A DNA stretch of 64,000 bases from Buchnera aphidicola (Aphis gossypii) (lineage in GTDB: Bacteria > Pseudomonadota > Gammaproteobacteria > Enterobacterales > Enterobacteriaceae), in the NCBI RefSeq assembly GCF_013394915.1, contig NZ_CP056771.1:124001-188000 (forward strand). Direction: 5' to 3'. Position 1 is the stretch's first letter, and each line of letters starts with the position of its first letter. Under the pieces are notes generated by a model that saw nothing but the letters and a program-made list of their open reading frames with translations, had not been told where the DNA came from and did not search any database. Position numbers and translations under genes: made by a program. Below are positions 1 to 10,043 of the stretch, piece by piece.

Positions 1-744
1 ATTAGTAACTTTTTTTTTCCATTAGTGCGTATTTTGGCATTTTTTTCAACCGTTCCAGTTTTTAACGATTATCATGTAAATAAAAGCACTAAAATAGTTT
101 TATCTGTATTAATCAGTTGGATTATATCTCCATTTTTACCTCAAATAAAAATAGAACTATTTTCTTTATCTGGCTTATTGGTTTTATTAGAACAGATTTT
201 AATTGGAGTTACTTTAGGATTTACTTGTCAATTTTTATTCGCGACGATTAATTTTTCAGGAGAATTAATAGGTCTTCAGATGGGTTTATCTTTCGCAACG
301 TTTTTTAATGCAAATAATAATATTGGTGTTTCTGTGACATCTCGATTATTAAATATTTTAATGTTATCTTTCTTTTTGTCGATTAATGCACATCTTTATT
401 TAATATCTATATTAATTCATAGTTTTCATAGCATACCGATTAATATTATTTGTTTTAATAATAGTATTTTTTTTAGTTTATTAAAATTTTCCAGTAATAT
501 TTTTCTAAATAGCATAATGCTGATTTTTCCAATTATAATCTTTTTATTGTTATCTAGTTTGATAATGAGTATTTTGAATCGTTTATCGCCTCAAATATCT
601 ATTTTCTCTATTGGTTTTCCATTAAATTTGTTAATAGGGATATTAATGTTATATTATTTAATGTTGATTTCTTTTCCTGTTTTTAGTTATTTATTTAATC
701 AATTAGTATTATTTTTATCAAATACTTTTTTAAAATTACAGTAA
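1..744 (+). CDS. fliR: Flagellar export gate protein FliR (5' end outside window)
   Basis: FliR is an inner-membrane subunit of the flagellar type III export gate (FliP-FliQ-FliR). The reading frame is already open at base 1. The residues before the GTG at 25 still align with the E. coli N-terminus (a Phe-rich stretch followed by PLVRILAFFST), so the start lies a dozen or so codons outside the window and that GTG is not the start. The frame encodes 247 residues against about 261 in E. coli. It shows the family block GLQMGLSFATFF, several long hydrophobic segments, and the C-terminal NRLSPQISIFSIGFPLN region. In aphid endosymbionts the flagellar basal body is kept although motility is lost, which would explain retention. 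That role is inference. Confidence 0.95.
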   Translation: MSNFFFPLVRILAFFSTVPVFNDYHVNKSTKIVLSVLISWIISPFLPQIKIELFSLSGLLVLLEQILIGVTLGFTCQFLFATINFSGELIGLQMGLSFATFFNANNNIGVSVTSRLLNILMLSFFLSINAHLYLISILIHSFHSIPINIICFNNSIFFSLLKFSSNIFLNSIMLIFPIIIFLLLSSLIMSILNRLSPQISIFSIGFPLNLLIGILMLYYLMLISFPVFSYLFNQLVLFLSNTFLKLQ

Positions 745-760
745 ATTATTTATATATTGA

Positions 761-791
761 TAAAGTATAATTTAATGTAAATTATACTTTA
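761..791. terminator. Perfect inverted repeat between convergent fliR and rpmG
   Basis: Two perfect 14-base arms (761-774 and 778-791) are separated by only three bases (ATG), in the 101-base gap where fliR and rpmG converge. Position and symmetry suggest a terminator used from both sides. The stem is mostly A-T and no long T run follows on either strand, so strength is uncertain. Confidence 0.6.
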
Positions 792-845
792 GTTAAAATA
801 ACATTCTTTAAAATCAACTTTTTAAATTTTATTTAAAATTTTTTA

Positions 846-1013
846 TTATTTAATCTTTCCTTCATGGTATAATACATGTTTGCGAATAGTTGGATCATAT
901 TTTTTTAACACTAACTTGTCAGGTGTATTTCTTTTGTTTTTAGTGGTAGTATAATAATGTCCTGTCCCTGATGAAGAAATCATTTTTATTTTTTCTCTAT
1001 TTTTTTTAGCCAT
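846..1013 (-). CDS. rpmG: 50S ribosomal protein L33
   Basis: The frame encodes 55 residues, exactly the length of E. coli L33. It starts [20 protein letters not shown] and ends [11 protein letters not shown], matching L33 along its whole length, including the [13 protein letters not shown] block. L33 is a small protein of the large ribosomal subunit near the E site. It lies 9 bases downstream of rpmB on the same strand, the conserved rpmB-rpmG pair, and is presumably co-transcribed with it. The ATG at 1011-1013 is the only sensible start. Confidence 0.97.
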   Translation of the reverse strand: MAKKNREKIKMISSSGTGHYYTTTKNKRNTPDKLVLKKYDPTIRKHVLYHEGKIK

Positions 1014-1022
1014 GTTGTACCC

Positions 1023-1250
1023 TTATTTTTTATTTTTTATTTTTTTTATGATTGATTCTATCCCATTTTTATCAATACAACGCATTCCGTGAGTTGAAAT
1101 ACGCAACTTAATAAATCTTTTTTTTTCTGGAATCCAAAAACGATGATTTTGAATATTTGGTAAAAATTTTCTTTTTGTTGCATTTAAAGCATGTGATCGA
1201 TTATTACCAATCATACGTTTTTTTCCTGTAACTTGACATATACGAGACAT
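1023..1250 (-). CDS. rpmB: 50S ribosomal protein L28
   Basis: The frame encodes 75 residues against 78 in E. coli. The N-terminus [11 protein letters not shown], then [18 protein letters not shown] and the [15 protein letters not shown] block, are characteristic of L28, a large-subunit ribosomal protein. It is the first gene of an rpmB-rpmG pair transcribed leftwards. An AGGAAG ribosome binding site lies about 9 bases upstream of the ATG. The C-terminal tail is a few residues shorter than in E. coli and is lysine rich. Confidence 0.97.
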   Translation of the reverse strand: MSRICQVTGKKRMIGNNRSHALNATKRKFLPNIQNHRFWIPEKKRFIKLRISTHGMRCIDKNGIESIIKKIKNKK

Positions 1251-1475
1251 ATAAAATTCTTCCTAGAGTAAATTTTGACTATCTTATAAAGAATAATAAA
1301 TAATATACTAATATAATATATATTAATTTAATTATATATATTTTAAATTATTTTATTTTGAAAACAAATAAATTTAGATAATTTATTTAAAAAGTGTATT
1401 TTTTTAGAAAAATTAATATAATATGAAATTTTATATTTTTAAGTGTTAATTAATATTTAATTTAGGATCATTCTT

Positions 1476-4148
1476 ATGAATGTATATCAGAGATATTTAT
1501 CTAAATCTTTGATTTTTTTTTCTGGTTTATTGTTTTTAATAATATTATTATTAGAAAGCAATTTTGGATTTAAATTGTTTTTTAATATTACTAATTATTT
1601 TTTTTTAGGATTCAAAACAGAAAAAATATCAGGAAATTGGCGTGATTTTACATTAAAAAATATTACTTTTAATTTTTTTCATGCATCTATTAAAGCTGAT
1701 AGAATTCATATATTAATTAATCCAGCATCTATATTAAGCGTGCATAAGATTTTTAAAAATATTGAAATAAAAAACTTAATTTTTTCGTTTGATGAAAATA
1801 ATTTTTTCTCTTTAAAAAAAGAGTATTTTAAAAAAAATTCATTAGAAAAAAATATTTTTTTTAATAATTGTATTATTTTAAAAAAAATACATTTTAATAA
1901 AATTTTATTCAAATCAAAAAGTTCGCATATGATCTTGTTCAATGTGCATAGTGGATTAAAATTAATTAATAATAATTTTACTATACTTAATACTCATGTT
2001 GATTACACTGTGTTTAACTTTAAAAAATACAATCAAAAAGTTTTTTTAAATAAAAAAGAATTTGTTAACACAAAAAAAATAAATAATTTTTTATCTTTTT
2101 TTTTAGATAACAAACAACTTTCATTACCAATCAACTTAAATTTCATATCTATACAATTTAAAAAAATTAATCTATTTCGGCATCAATTTAAAAATATTTT
2201 TTTCCAAGGCATTATTAATAAAAAATTCATATTTAAATTAAGATGTAATGATTTTTTTAAATTTAATATATTTGGAAAAGTATTATTAAGTAATTTACAT
2301 CATCCAATGTATATTCATCTATATATTCATCGTTTATTATTTCCAGTGAAAAAAAATTTAACATTTGTTTCTAAAAATTTTAATATAATTTTACAAGGAA
2401 CAGTTGATCATTATTATTTATTATTTAAGAATATTATTAATATATCAGGTATGCCATCAGTTTTTTTAAAGATTTTTTGTAATGGTAATTTAACGAATAT
2501 CTCTTTAAATAAAATTTATTTTATTCCAATTTCTAATAATAAATTAGATAATTCAAAAAAACAAACCTATATTCAATATATCTCTAAATTAACAGGGAAT
2601 GTTAACATGTTAAATAATTTTAATAGTACGGTAAATAGTATAAATGTTTCTCATTTTAATCTAAAAGCTAATATAATAAATAAAAAATTTCTAGTTTCGG
2701 GCTCTTTACATTATAATGAAGTTAATAATATAAAAATACCTAAAATAAATTTTTTTTTAGGAAAAAATAAAGGATTTTTACAAGGATCGATATCTAAGTT
2801 AATTAATCTTAACTCATCTATTAATGCTAATAATTTAGATGATTTTATTCCTGATTTAAAAGGCGCAATTATAAGTACATTGAATATTTACGGTTTTTAT
2901 TTTTCACCTGTTATTTCTGGTGTTATTTTAGGAGAAAAATTAAATTGGAACAATACAATTTATTTTAAAAAAATGAAAATGTTATTCAACATAAATATTC
3001 AAAAAAATGCTACAAAAAATATTTCTATTTCTATAAAAAATATTAATTTATTTAAATTTTATTTAGATTATTTAAATATTAAATTTTATTGGAGTGATAT
3101 TAAACAAAAATTTTGTTTTTTTATGAAAAATAAAAATTTTAATATAAATTTTATTGTTAACGGAAAATTTAATTATCATAATCAAATTTGGAAAGGTACT
3201 TTTAAAAACATTAATGTTTCAATTTTTAATAAAAAATGGATTTTCAACAAAAATCCAATTATATTTGCTTTTAAAAAAAACATAAAAAAAAATGAAGTAA
3301 AAGATAAATTCTATATCTTTTCTTTGATGAAAAAAATTAAAAAGTTTTTGTTTTTTTCTATTTTCAACTCATCTATTAATTTTAAAACTAATTTCTTTTT
3401 TCAAACAAAATTTATATCAAATAAAAAAAATAAATTTTCTAATATAAAAACATTTTTGTGTAGTAACGATACGATATTATATAAGAAAATAAAAAATAAA
3501 ATTTTTTCCAAAAAAATATCTTTTTTAAAATTGCTAATCAATTTTAAAAAAAATAATCTTATAACTCGTTTAGTAATATATCCTTCAAAAAATAAAAATA
3601 ACAAATTATTTGGATTTTTAAATATCTATAATATTTTTTATAAAAAAAATATACAAGGCAAATATTTTTTATTGAATTTTCCTTGTTCTATTTTAAATTT
3701 CTTTATTAATAATTCAACAATACTGAAAGGTGTATGTATTGGAAAAATAAATTTTTCAAGAAGTTTATATCAGCCTCATGTATTGGCTGATATTCATTTG
3801 AAAAACTTCTATATTAAAAGTAATAAGATATTAAAATATATTATGTTATTTTTTTATCCTTCTTTAAATTTAGTTAAAAATATAAAAATTAATCAATCAA
3901 TTTTTATACATCAAGGTAATATATTATTTCAACTATGTTCAAATTGGAAAAATAAAATTTTTAATTCTACAAAATGGGAGATTTTTTTTAGTAGTAATCA
4001 AATATTTTTATTTATTCTGCCAAAAATAAGATTAAATATTTCCTCTCAATTAAATTTGCATTATTTTTTATTAAAATATGACTTAATTGGATATTTAAAA
4101 TCTTTTTTATTTGATTTTGAAATTAATGAAAAGAATTTTACTTTTTAA
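1476..4148 (+). CDS. tamB: TamB-like inner-membrane-anchored protein, C-terminally shortened
   Basis: This is an 890-residue protein with an N-terminal membrane anchor (about residues 10-31) followed by a long, lysine- and asparagine-rich, beta-rich body. E. coli TamB (YtfN) is about 1259 residues. TamB is an AsmA-like protein spanning the periplasm, implicated in lipid movement to the outer membrane and, with TamA, in outer-membrane protein assembly. The assignment rests on the N-terminal pattern, overall character and position next to ppa, as in the E. coli ytfN-ytfP-ppa region; detailed similarity is weak. The C-terminal part that carries the DUF490/TamA-interacting region appears missing. 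The start ATG at 1476 follows an AGGA. The gene ends 11 bases before the convergent ppa end. Confidence 0.75.
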   Translation: MNVYQRYLSKSLIFFSGLLFLIILLLESNFGFKLFFNITNYFFLGFKTEKISGNWRDFTLKNITFNFFHASIKADRIHILINPASILSVHKIFKNIEIKNLIFSFDENNFFSLKKEYFKKNSLEKNIFFNNCIILKKIHFNKILFKSKSSHMILFNVHSGLKLINNNFTILNTHVDYTVFNFKKYNQKVFLNKKEFVNTKKINNFLSFFLDNKQLSLPINLNFISIQFKKINLFRHQFKNIFFQGIINKKFIFKLRCNDFFKFNIFGKVLLSNLHHPMYIHLYIHRLLFPVKKNLTFVSKNFNIILQGTVDHYYLLFKNIINISGMPSVFLKIFCNGNLTNISLNKIYFIPISNNKLDNSKKQTYIQYISKLTGNVNMLNNFNSTVNSINVSHFNLKANIINKKFLVSGSLHYNEVNNIKIPKINFFLGKNKGFLQGSISKLINLNSSINANNLDDFIPDLKGAIISTLNIYGFYFSPVISGVILGEKLNWNNTIYFKKMKMLFNINIQKNATKNISISIKNINLFKFYLDYLNIKFYWSDIKQKFCFFMKNKNFNINFIVNGKFNYHNQIWKGTFKNINVSIFNKKWIFNKNPIIFAFKKNIKKNEVKDKFYIFSLMKKIKKFLFFSIFNSSINFKTNFFFQTKFISNKKNKFSNIKTFLCSNDTILYKKIKNKIFSKKISFLKLLINFKKNNLITRLVIYPSKNKNNKLFGFLNIYNIFYKKNIQGKYFLLNFPCSILNFFINNSTILKGVCIGKINFSRSLYQPHVLADIHLKNFYIKSNKILKYIMLFFYPSLNLVKNIKINQSIFIHQGNILFQLCSNWKNKIFNSTKWEIFFSSNQIFLFILPKIRLNISSQLNLHYFLLKYDLIGYLKSFLFDFEINEKNFTF

Positions 4149-4159
4149 AAAATAGTCTT

Positions 4160-4699
4160 TTATATGTTTCTTTTGCTTTGAAATCGATTATATGAAGAAC
4201 TAATTTCTAATTTTGCAGCTTTTTGATTATCCCATCCTATAATTTTTGTCCACTTGCCTGTTTCTATTTTTTTATAATATTTAAAAAAATGTTCTATTTG
4301 CTTTTTTAAGAGCTCGGATATATCTTTAATATTATTAACGTTTTGATATGTTTTACAAACTTTACTTTTTGGTACAGCTATTACCTTAGCATCATCTCCT
4401 GATTCATCCTGCATTTTCAGCATACCAATAGGTTTACAGTGAATAACAGAGCGAGATTGTATAGGATATGGAGACGGCACTAACACATCTAAAGGATCAC
4501 CATCCATAGATAAAGTTTGATTAATATATCCGTAGTTGCAAGGGTAAAACATTGGTGTCGATATAAAACGATCTACAAAAAGTAAACCTGATTCTTTGTC
4601 CATTTCATATTTAATGGGAGATGAATTAGATGGTATTTCAATGATAACATATATATCATTTGGTATATTATCACCTGCGGCAATCGTATTATAATTCAT
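4160..4699 (-). CDS. ppa: Inorganic pyrophosphatase
   Basis: A cytoplasmic family I pyrophosphatase that hydrolyses diphosphate to two phosphates and so pulls biosynthetic reactions forward. It has 179 residues against 176 in E. coli. The signature DGDPLD with its metal-binding aspartates is at residues 66-71. The upstream block [20 protein letters not shown] and the EDAK-like [10 protein letters not shown] block are also present. It converges on tamB with almost no gap and has no terminator-like repeat of its own. The start [10 protein letters not shown] aligns with E. coli MSLLNVPAGK. Confidence 0.97.
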   Translation of the reverse strand: MNYNTIAAGDNIPNDIYVIIEIPSNSSPIKYEMDKESGLLFVDRFISTPMFYPCNYGYINQTLSMDGDPLDVLVPSPYPIQSRSVIHCKPIGMLKMQDESGDDAKVIAVPKSKVCKTYQNVNNIKDISELLKKQIEHFFKYYKKIETGKWTKIIGWDNQKAAKLEISSSYNRFQSKRNI

Positions 4700-4892
4700 T
4701 GATTTTTACTCTTTTATGTCTTGGAGATATTTCACATATTAAATATTTTAGTTTTTTTAGATAATTTTCACTATATAACAATTAAATAAATATTATTTAT
4801 CTTAAGAATAATTATTTTTTTATATAGTTATTTATAAATTAATATTAATATACTTTATTTATATATTATATGTATTTATTAAGGAGTTACAA

Positions 4893-6236
4893 ATGAAATC
4901 AATTGATCAAATTAAACAAGAAGAAAATTTACTAATAAATACAGTAAATACTACTCTAAAATTAGCAAAAAAAATAATTAATTGCTCTATCGAAGTATCT
5001 GCTAAAAAGACATTAGGATTTAATATTAACGTAAGAAATAATATTGTAGAAAATATAGAATTTAATAGTGATAGAGTCTTATTTATTACTGTATATAATA
5101 AATTTTCTAAAGGTAGCGTATCATCTAAAGATTTTAGTATAGATAGTATCAAGAAGATATTAAATGTTGCTATAGATATTTCTAAAAATTCTTCTTCTGA
5201 TTTTTTTGTAGGTTTACCAGACATAAAATTACTTTGTTTTAATTCTGATAATCTTGATTTGTTTCATCCTTCTGAAATGAGCATAAAAAATGGAATTAAT
5301 TATGCCTCTATAGCAGAAAAAGAAGCGTTTAGATTAGATAAAAGAATTTTTAATAGTGAAGGAAGTTTTTTTAGTAGCCATACTACTATAAATGTTTTAG
5401 GAAATAGCTTGGGAATGTTAGAAAAGTATAAATCTACTCTTTATTCAGCTTACAATTGTATGATTGCAAAAGAAAAAAATTCAATGCAAAGAGATTTTGA
5501 TTATTCTACTTCTAGAAAAATAGAAAATCTAGAAAAACCTAATATTTTAGGAAAAAAAACTGCACAACGTGCTATCGCTCGGTTAGGTGCTAGAAAAATT
5601 AATACCATGAAATCTTCAATTATCTTTTCTAGAGAAATATCTTGTAATTTTTTTTCTAATCTTATTTCAGCTATTAGTGGTGATAATGTGTATCGTAAAT
5701 CTACTTTTTTACTTTATGATTTACAAAAAAAAATTTTTCCTAGCTGGTTAAGTATTATAGAAAATCCACATATCCGACAAGGACTGGGAAGTAAACCTTT
5801 TGACAATGAAGGTGTAAAAACACATATAAAATATATAGTTAAAGATGGCATATTATCTACTTGGTTACTTGATAGTTATAATAGTCGTAGATTAGGACTA
5901 ATTAGCACTGGGAATTCTGGAGGAATTCATAATTGGTTAGTTTCAAATCACAATATGTCATTTCAGGATTTATTAAAAAACATGAATACTGGATTATTAG
6001 TTACTGAATTAATGGGTCAAGGAGTAGATATTGTTAGTGGAAATTATTCACAAGGCGCTATGGGTTTTTGGGTTGATAATGGAAAAATTCAATATCCAGT
6101 GAATGAAATTACAATATCCGGAAATTTAAAAAATATGTGGTTAAATATTCTGAGTATTAGTAATGATATTGATGTGCGAAATAATATTCAATGCGGTTCT
6201 ATATTAATATCTGAAATGCAGATTTCAGGAAATTAG
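4893..6236 (+). CDS. pmbA: TldE/PmbA, subunit of the TldD-TldE metalloprotease
   Basis: The frame encodes 447 residues, close to the E. coli length of 450. PmbA (TldE) pairs with TldD, the subunit carrying the zinc site, to form a cytoplasmic protease known for microcin B17 maturation and CcdA turnover. The C-terminal half has the family blocks for nested glycines ([20 protein letters not shown]), the region around GMQFWVDNG-like sequence, and a conserved ISGNL. A strong ribosome binding site, AAGGAG, precedes the ATG by 6 bases. tldD is not in this window. A palindrome follows the gene and separates it from convergent rnpB. Confidence 0.95.
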   Translation: MKSIDQIKQEENLLINTVNTTLKLAKKIINCSIEVSAKKTLGFNINVRNNIVENIEFNSDRVLFITVYNKFSKGSVSSKDFSIDSIKKILNVAIDISKNSSSDFFVGLPDIKLLCFNSDNLDLFHPSEMSIKNGINYASIAEKEAFRLDKRIFNSEGSFFSSHTTINVLGNSLGMLEKYKSTLYSAYNCMIAKEKNSMQRDFDYSTSRKIENLEKPNILGKKTAQRAIARLGARKINTMKSSIIFSREISCNFFSNLISAISGDNVYRKSTFLLYDLQKKIFPSWLSIIENPHIRQGLGSKPFDNEGVKTHIKYIVKDGILSTWLLDSYNSRRLGLISTGNSGGIHNWLVSNHNMSFQDLLKNMNTGLLVTELMGQGVDIVSGNYSQGAMGFWVDNGKIQYPVNEITISGNLKNMWLNILSISNDIDVRNNIQCGSILISEMQISGN

Positions 6237-6261
6237 TTTTTAATTTTTAAGAAATTTAAAT

Positions 6262-6287
6262 AAAAGGTAATAAATTTATTACCTTTT
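6262..6287. terminator. Bidirectional terminator between pmbA and rnpB
   Basis: A perfect 26-base palindrome with 13-base arms, AAAAGGTAATAAA and its complement. T-rich sequence follows on both strands. It sits between the pmbA stop and the 3' end of the convergent rnpB RNA, so it probably ends both transcripts. Confidence 0.75.
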
Positions 6288-6308
6288 TAAAGTTTTTATT
6301 TTTCATAT

Positions 6309-6690
6309 TAAGAAGTTGACTGATAAGCCGGGTTCTGTTTTAAAACAGTCATTCATCTAGATTAACAATTACTTGCTAATTCAAGCAGTCTACCCAGGTT
6401 TTTAGCGCGAGCAACACTATTATTAAAAATATAACAACCTATATTTGACTTTGCTCCAGGTGGAGTTTACCATGCCATAAATTGTTACCAATTATGCGGT
6501 GTGCTCTTACCACACCTTTTCACCCTTTCCATTTTTAATGATATATAAAATACTAAAATTGGTGGTTTTTTTTCTGTTGCACTAGTCATAAGTTCGCACT
6601 TTCCAGGTGTTACCTGGCACCTTGCTCTATGGAGCCCGGACTTTCCTCTCTTTAGATAAAACTAAACAGCGACTGTTTTTAGTCAACTTC
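6309..6690 (-). ncRNA. rnpB: RNase P catalytic RNA (M1 RNA), type A
   Basis: Read on the minus strand, the RNA begins GAAGTTGACT and ends with AGTCAACTTC, which pair as helix P1. Conserved core blocks appear in order: GAGGAAAGTCCGGGCTCCAT, a CCAGGTAACACCTGG helix, the AAAGGGTGAAAAGGTG region, GGTAAGAGCACACC, GGTAAACTCCACC, and the 3' ACAGAACCCGGCTTATC. These match E. coli M1 RNA and the length (about 380) is right. RNase P RNA cleaves 5' leaders from tRNA precursors. It lies 34 bases downstream of rsmI on the same strand. The exact 3' end is uncertain by a few bases. Confidence 0.97.
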
Positions 6691-6724
6691 TTATATAATA
6701 TTATATATTATTTAGATTAGAATG

Positions 6725-7591
6725 TCACTTTTCTTCATTTTTTATTGCATATTGATACAAATTGTTTTTATTAATTTTGTGAATTTTTGAAGTAACAAGT
6801 ACTGACTGTTTTAATGATAAAAATTTTCTTAATATGATAAAGGTATTTATTACTTTATCTGAAAGATTTATATTTTTAGATTCTTTATAACCATCTATAA
6901 TGATAACATTTTCTCCTTTATTATAGCGGCTTTTATCTTCTTTAATCCAAGTAAGCATGATATGAGCTTTATTTCCATAAATAATTTCCCATTTTTTTGT
7001 AATTTCTCTGGCTATTACTATATGTCTGTTTTCTCCAATTTCGTTTATTATATCTTGAATAGTTTCAATTATTCTATATTTTGATTCGTATAAAATAATT
7101 GTGCGTTTTTCTTTTTTTAAAGAATTTAGTAAACGACGTTTTAATTTTTTTTTAGAAGGAAGAAATCCTTCATAACAAAAACTGCGAGTAGATATTCCAG
7201 AAGCACTTAATGCAGTAATAGCTGCACAAGCTCCAGGAAGAGGAATAATTTGAATTTTAAAAAAATGACATTTTTTAATTAATATATATCCTGGATCGTT
7301 GATTAACGGGGTTCCCGCATTAGAGACTAAAGCAATATTTTTACCTTTTTTTAATTTCTCAATCAAATGATCACTTTGTTGAAATTCATTAATTTTATTA
7401 AAAGATATTAAGATATTTTTTATATTAAAATGTTTTAGTAAAATATTAGTATGTTTGATATTTTCACATGCTATTAGATCAACTTCTTGTAATATTGTTA
7501 AAGCACGACAAGTAATATCAGATAAATTACCAATAGGTGTTGGTACAATATAAAGAATGCCAGTATTTTTAAAATTCACTTTTTTATCCAA
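6725..7591 (-). CDS. rsmI: 16S rRNA (cytidine-1402-2'-O)-methyltransferase RsmI
   Basis: A SAM-dependent enzyme that methylates the ribose of C1402 at the decoding centre of 16S rRNA. It has 288 residues (E. coli 286). The tetrapyrrole-methylase-fold signatures are clear: VPTPIGNLSDIT at residues 16-27 and SNAGTPLINDPG at 90-101. The C-terminal part has REITKKWE and a small helical tail. It is transcribed divergently from fabB and is followed by rnpB on the same strand. Confidence 0.95.
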   Translation of the reverse strand: MDKKVNFKNTGILYIVPTPIGNLSDITCRALTILQEVDLIACENIKHTNILLKHFNIKNILISFNKINEFQQSDHLIEKLKKGKNIALVSNAGTPLINDPGYILIKKCHFFKIQIIPLPGACAAITALSASGISTRSFCYEGFLPSKKKLKRRLLNSLKKEKRTIILYESKYRIIETIQDIINEIGENRHIVIAREITKKWEIIYGNKAHIMLTWIKEDKSRYNKGENVIIIDGYKESKNINLSDKVINTFIILRKFLSLKQSVLVTSKIHKINKNNLYQYAIKNEEK

Positions 7592-7704
7592 ATGTATTTT
7601 GTATTGATTTTAATCAAAGAAAGTTAATAACTTATTATATAAACAATATTAAATTTAATCTTTTTATATTTAATTGAAAAAATTTACCTTTATAAGGAGA
7701 GTTA

Positions 7705-8922
7705 GTGAGAAGAGTGGTTATTACAGGATTCGGCATCATTTCTAGCATAGGAAACAATAAATGCGAAGTTTTAACTTCTTTGTATCATGGTCATTCTGGA
7801 ATAACGTTTTCCAAGCAAATGAGAGAAGCAGGTATGCGTAGTAATGTATGGGGAAATATTAAATTAGAACATAAAAATTTAATAAGTAAAAAAATGTCTC
7901 GTTTTATGACTAAAGGTTCTATTTATGCTTTTTTATCTATGAAACAAGCAATTAAAGATGCCAATTTGAAAAGCAAATATTATCAAAAAAATTCTCGTGT
8001 TGGATTAATTGTTGGTTCAGGAGGAGGTTCTCGTGAAGATTATGTTAAAAATATAAAAATGACAAAAAATCGTTGCGGTTTTCGTTTTTTAAGTCCATAT
8101 ACTGCAATTAAATCTATGACATCTGGAATTTCTGCTTGCTTATCAACTATATTTAAAATTTATGGTGTAAATTATTCTATTAGTTCTGCTTGCGCTACTT
8201 CTGCACATTGTATTGGAAATGCTTTTGAATTAATTAGTTACGGAAAGCAAGATCTTATCTTTGCAGGTGGTGGTGAAGAAGTAAGTTGCGAGTTAGCTTA
8301 CGAGTTTGATTCAATGAAAGCGCTTTCTTCGAATTTTAATAAAAACCCTACGAAAGCATCTCGTGCATATGATCTTAAGCGAGATGGTTTTGTAATATCA
8401 GGAGGAGCAGGTATTGTAGTTGTCGAAGATTTAAATTCAGCGCTTGCTCGTTCTGCTCATATTTACGCTGAAATTATTGGATATGCTGCAACGTCCGATG
8501 GTGTTAATATGGTTGTACCTTCTGGAGAAGGCGCTTTAAGATGTATGAACTTAGCAAAAGAAAAACGAAATCTATCTATTGACTATTTAAATGCGCATGG
8601 AACATCAACTAAAATTGGTGATTTAATTGAATTAAAAGCAATTAAAGAGTCTTTTTTCAATGAAAAAAAACCAATGATTTCATCAACAAAGTCTATAACT
8701 GGTCATTCTTTAGGCGCATCTGGAGTGCATGAAATTATTTATACTTTATTAATGTTACAATATAATTTTATATCTCCTTCAATTAACATTGAAATATTAG
8801 ATCCTTATGCAAAAAATATGAATATTGTTCAAACAACTGTTTCTCAAAAAATTACAACAGCAATGTGTAATAGTTTTGGATTTGGAGGAACTAATGCTTC
8901 TTTAATATTAAAAAAATACTAA
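7705..8922 (+). CDS. fabB: Beta-ketoacyl-ACP synthase I
   Basis: The elongating condensing enzyme of fatty-acid synthesis, joining malonyl-ACP to acyl-ACP in the cytoplasm. It has 405 residues, close to the E. coli length of 406. The catalytic triad is visible: Cys163 in SSACATSAHC, His298 in NAHGTST, and His334 in TGHSLGASG. It also has the C-terminal SFGFGGTNAS loop. The start is GTG at 7705, chosen because MRRVVITGFG aligns exactly with E. coli MKRAVITGLG and because a full AAGGAGAG ribosome binding site lies just upstream. A bulged hairpin follows the gene. Confidence 0.97.
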   Translation: MRRVVITGFGIISSIGNNKCEVLTSLYHGHSGITFSKQMREAGMRSNVWGNIKLEHKNLISKKMSRFMTKGSIYAFLSMKQAIKDANLKSKYYQKNSRVGLIVGSGGGSREDYVKNIKMTKNRCGFRFLSPYTAIKSMTSGISACLSTIFKIYGVNYSISSACATSAHCIGNAFELISYGKQDLIFAGGGEEVSCELAYEFDSMKALSSNFNKNPTKASRAYDLKRDGFVISGGAGIVVVEDLNSALARSAHIYAEIIGYAATSDGVNMVVPSGEGALRCMNLAKEKRNLSIDYLNAHGTSTKIGDLIELKAIKESFFNEKKPMISSTKSITGHSLGASGVHEIIYTLLMLQYNFISPSINIEILDPYAKNMNIVQTTVSQKITTAMCNSFGFGGTNASLILKKY

Positions 8923-8976
8923 TTTTTTAAAGTTAATATAATTTAAATTAAACATTTAATATATGTACTATTAAAA

Positions 8977-9004
8977 AAGTAAAAGATATTTTCTATCTTT
9001 ACTT
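8977..9004 (+). terminator. Probable fabB terminator
   Basis: The arms AAGTAAAAGATA and TATCTTTACTT pair with one bulged A and a five-base loop, then a T-rich stretch. An outer GTACTA/TAGTAC pair (8965-8970 and 9011-9016) could extend the structure. It lies 54 bases after the fabB stop and before talA. Confidence 0.55.
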
Positions 9005-9039
9005 ATATTTTAGTACCTTAATAACAAGAGTAATACATA

Positions 9040-9990
9040 ATGAATCAGTTAGAATTATTAAGAAAATTTACAACAATTGTTGCGGATACAAGTGATATAG
9101 ATTCTATTTGTAAATATAAACCTGAAGATGCAACTACAAATCCATCTTTAATATTAAAAGCAGTAAATTTACATGAAAATCAAAAATTTCTTAATCAAGC
9201 AGTGGAGTATGCTAAAAAAAAAGGAGGATCAAAACAAGAACAATTATTAAATGCAAGCGATAAAATTTTAGTTGATCTCGGTGTTGAAATTTTAAAGTAT
9301 ATACCAGGTTATATTTCGAGCGAAGTAGATGCTCGTTTATCTTTTAATCAAGATAAGTGTATTGTAAAAGCGAAAAAAATAGTTGAAATGTATGAAAATC
9401 AAGGTGTTTCTAGAAAAAGAGTATTAATTAAACTTGCAGCCACATGGGAATGCATAAAAGCAGCAGAAGAGTTGAAAAAAGATAATATTTTTTGTAATTT
9501 AACTCTTTTATTTTCTTTTGCTCAAGCACGTGCGTGCGCAGAATCAAAAGTATTTTTAATATCTCCTTTTGTCGGTCGTATTTACGATTGGTACATAGCT
9601 CAAAATTTAATGTCAAATTTTCCACATAACGAAGATCCAGGAGTGATTTCTGTTAAAAAAATATACAATTTTTATAAAAAACATAATTATAAAACTATTA
9701 TCATGGGTGCTAGTTTTCGAAATGTTAAACAGATTTTATTATTATCTGGATGTGATCGATTAACTATTTCTCCTTTATTATTAAAAGAGCTTGAATCAAA
9801 TAACACAGTATTCAATAGAAAATTAATTCCACCTACTACTTTTATAAAACCGCCTGTTTCTCTTTCTGAAGAAGAATTTAGATGGGAACATAATCAAGAT
9901 GAAATGGCTGTTCAAAAATTATCAGAAGGTATAAGAAATTTCGGAAAAGATCAGATTCTTTTAGAAAAAATTATTTCAAAATTAATGTAG
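9040..9990 (+). CDS. talA: Transaldolase A
   Basis: Transfers a dihydroxyacetone unit between sugar phosphates in the non-oxidative pentose phosphate pathway. It has 316 residues, the same as E. coli TalA. The Schiff-base lysine is Lys131 in [19 protein letters not shown] (residues 30-37), SEVDARLSF and FVGRIYDWY are family signatures. It is called talA rather than talB because it directly precedes the transketolase gene, as in the E. coli talA-tktB pair. With tktB it supplies erythrose-4-phosphate for the aroH reaction and ribose-5-phosphate for histidine. Confidence 0.95.
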   Translation: MNQLELLRKFTTIVADTSDIDSICKYKPEDATTNPSLILKAVNLHENQKFLNQAVEYAKKKGGSKQEQLLNASDKILVDLGVEILKYIPGYISSEVDARLSFNQDKCIVKAKKIVEMYENQGVSRKRVLIKLAATWECIKAAEELKKDNIFCNLTLLFSFAQARACAESKVFLISPFVGRIYDWYIAQNLMSNFPHNEDPGVISVKKIYNFYKKHNYKTIIMGASFRNVKQILLLSGCDRLTISPLLLKELESNNTVFNRKLIPPTTFIKPPVSLSEEEFRWEHNQDEMAVQKLSEGIRNFGKDQILLEKIISKLM

Positions 9991-10043
9991 ATACTAAATT
10001 AAAATATTAATTTTTTTATAAAACTATAGCTTAGGAAAAATTT

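Noticed and set aside
3401-3604. Frames antisense to tamB (also 1706-1942)
   Set aside because: Lys/Asn-rich genes in AT-rich DNA give Phe/Leu/Ile-rich antisense frames by chance; no start signals or homology.
4907-5224. A 105-codon frame antisense to pmbA with a signal-like sequence
   Set aside because: It is wholly inside pmbA on the other strand and has no ribosome binding site or family resemblance.
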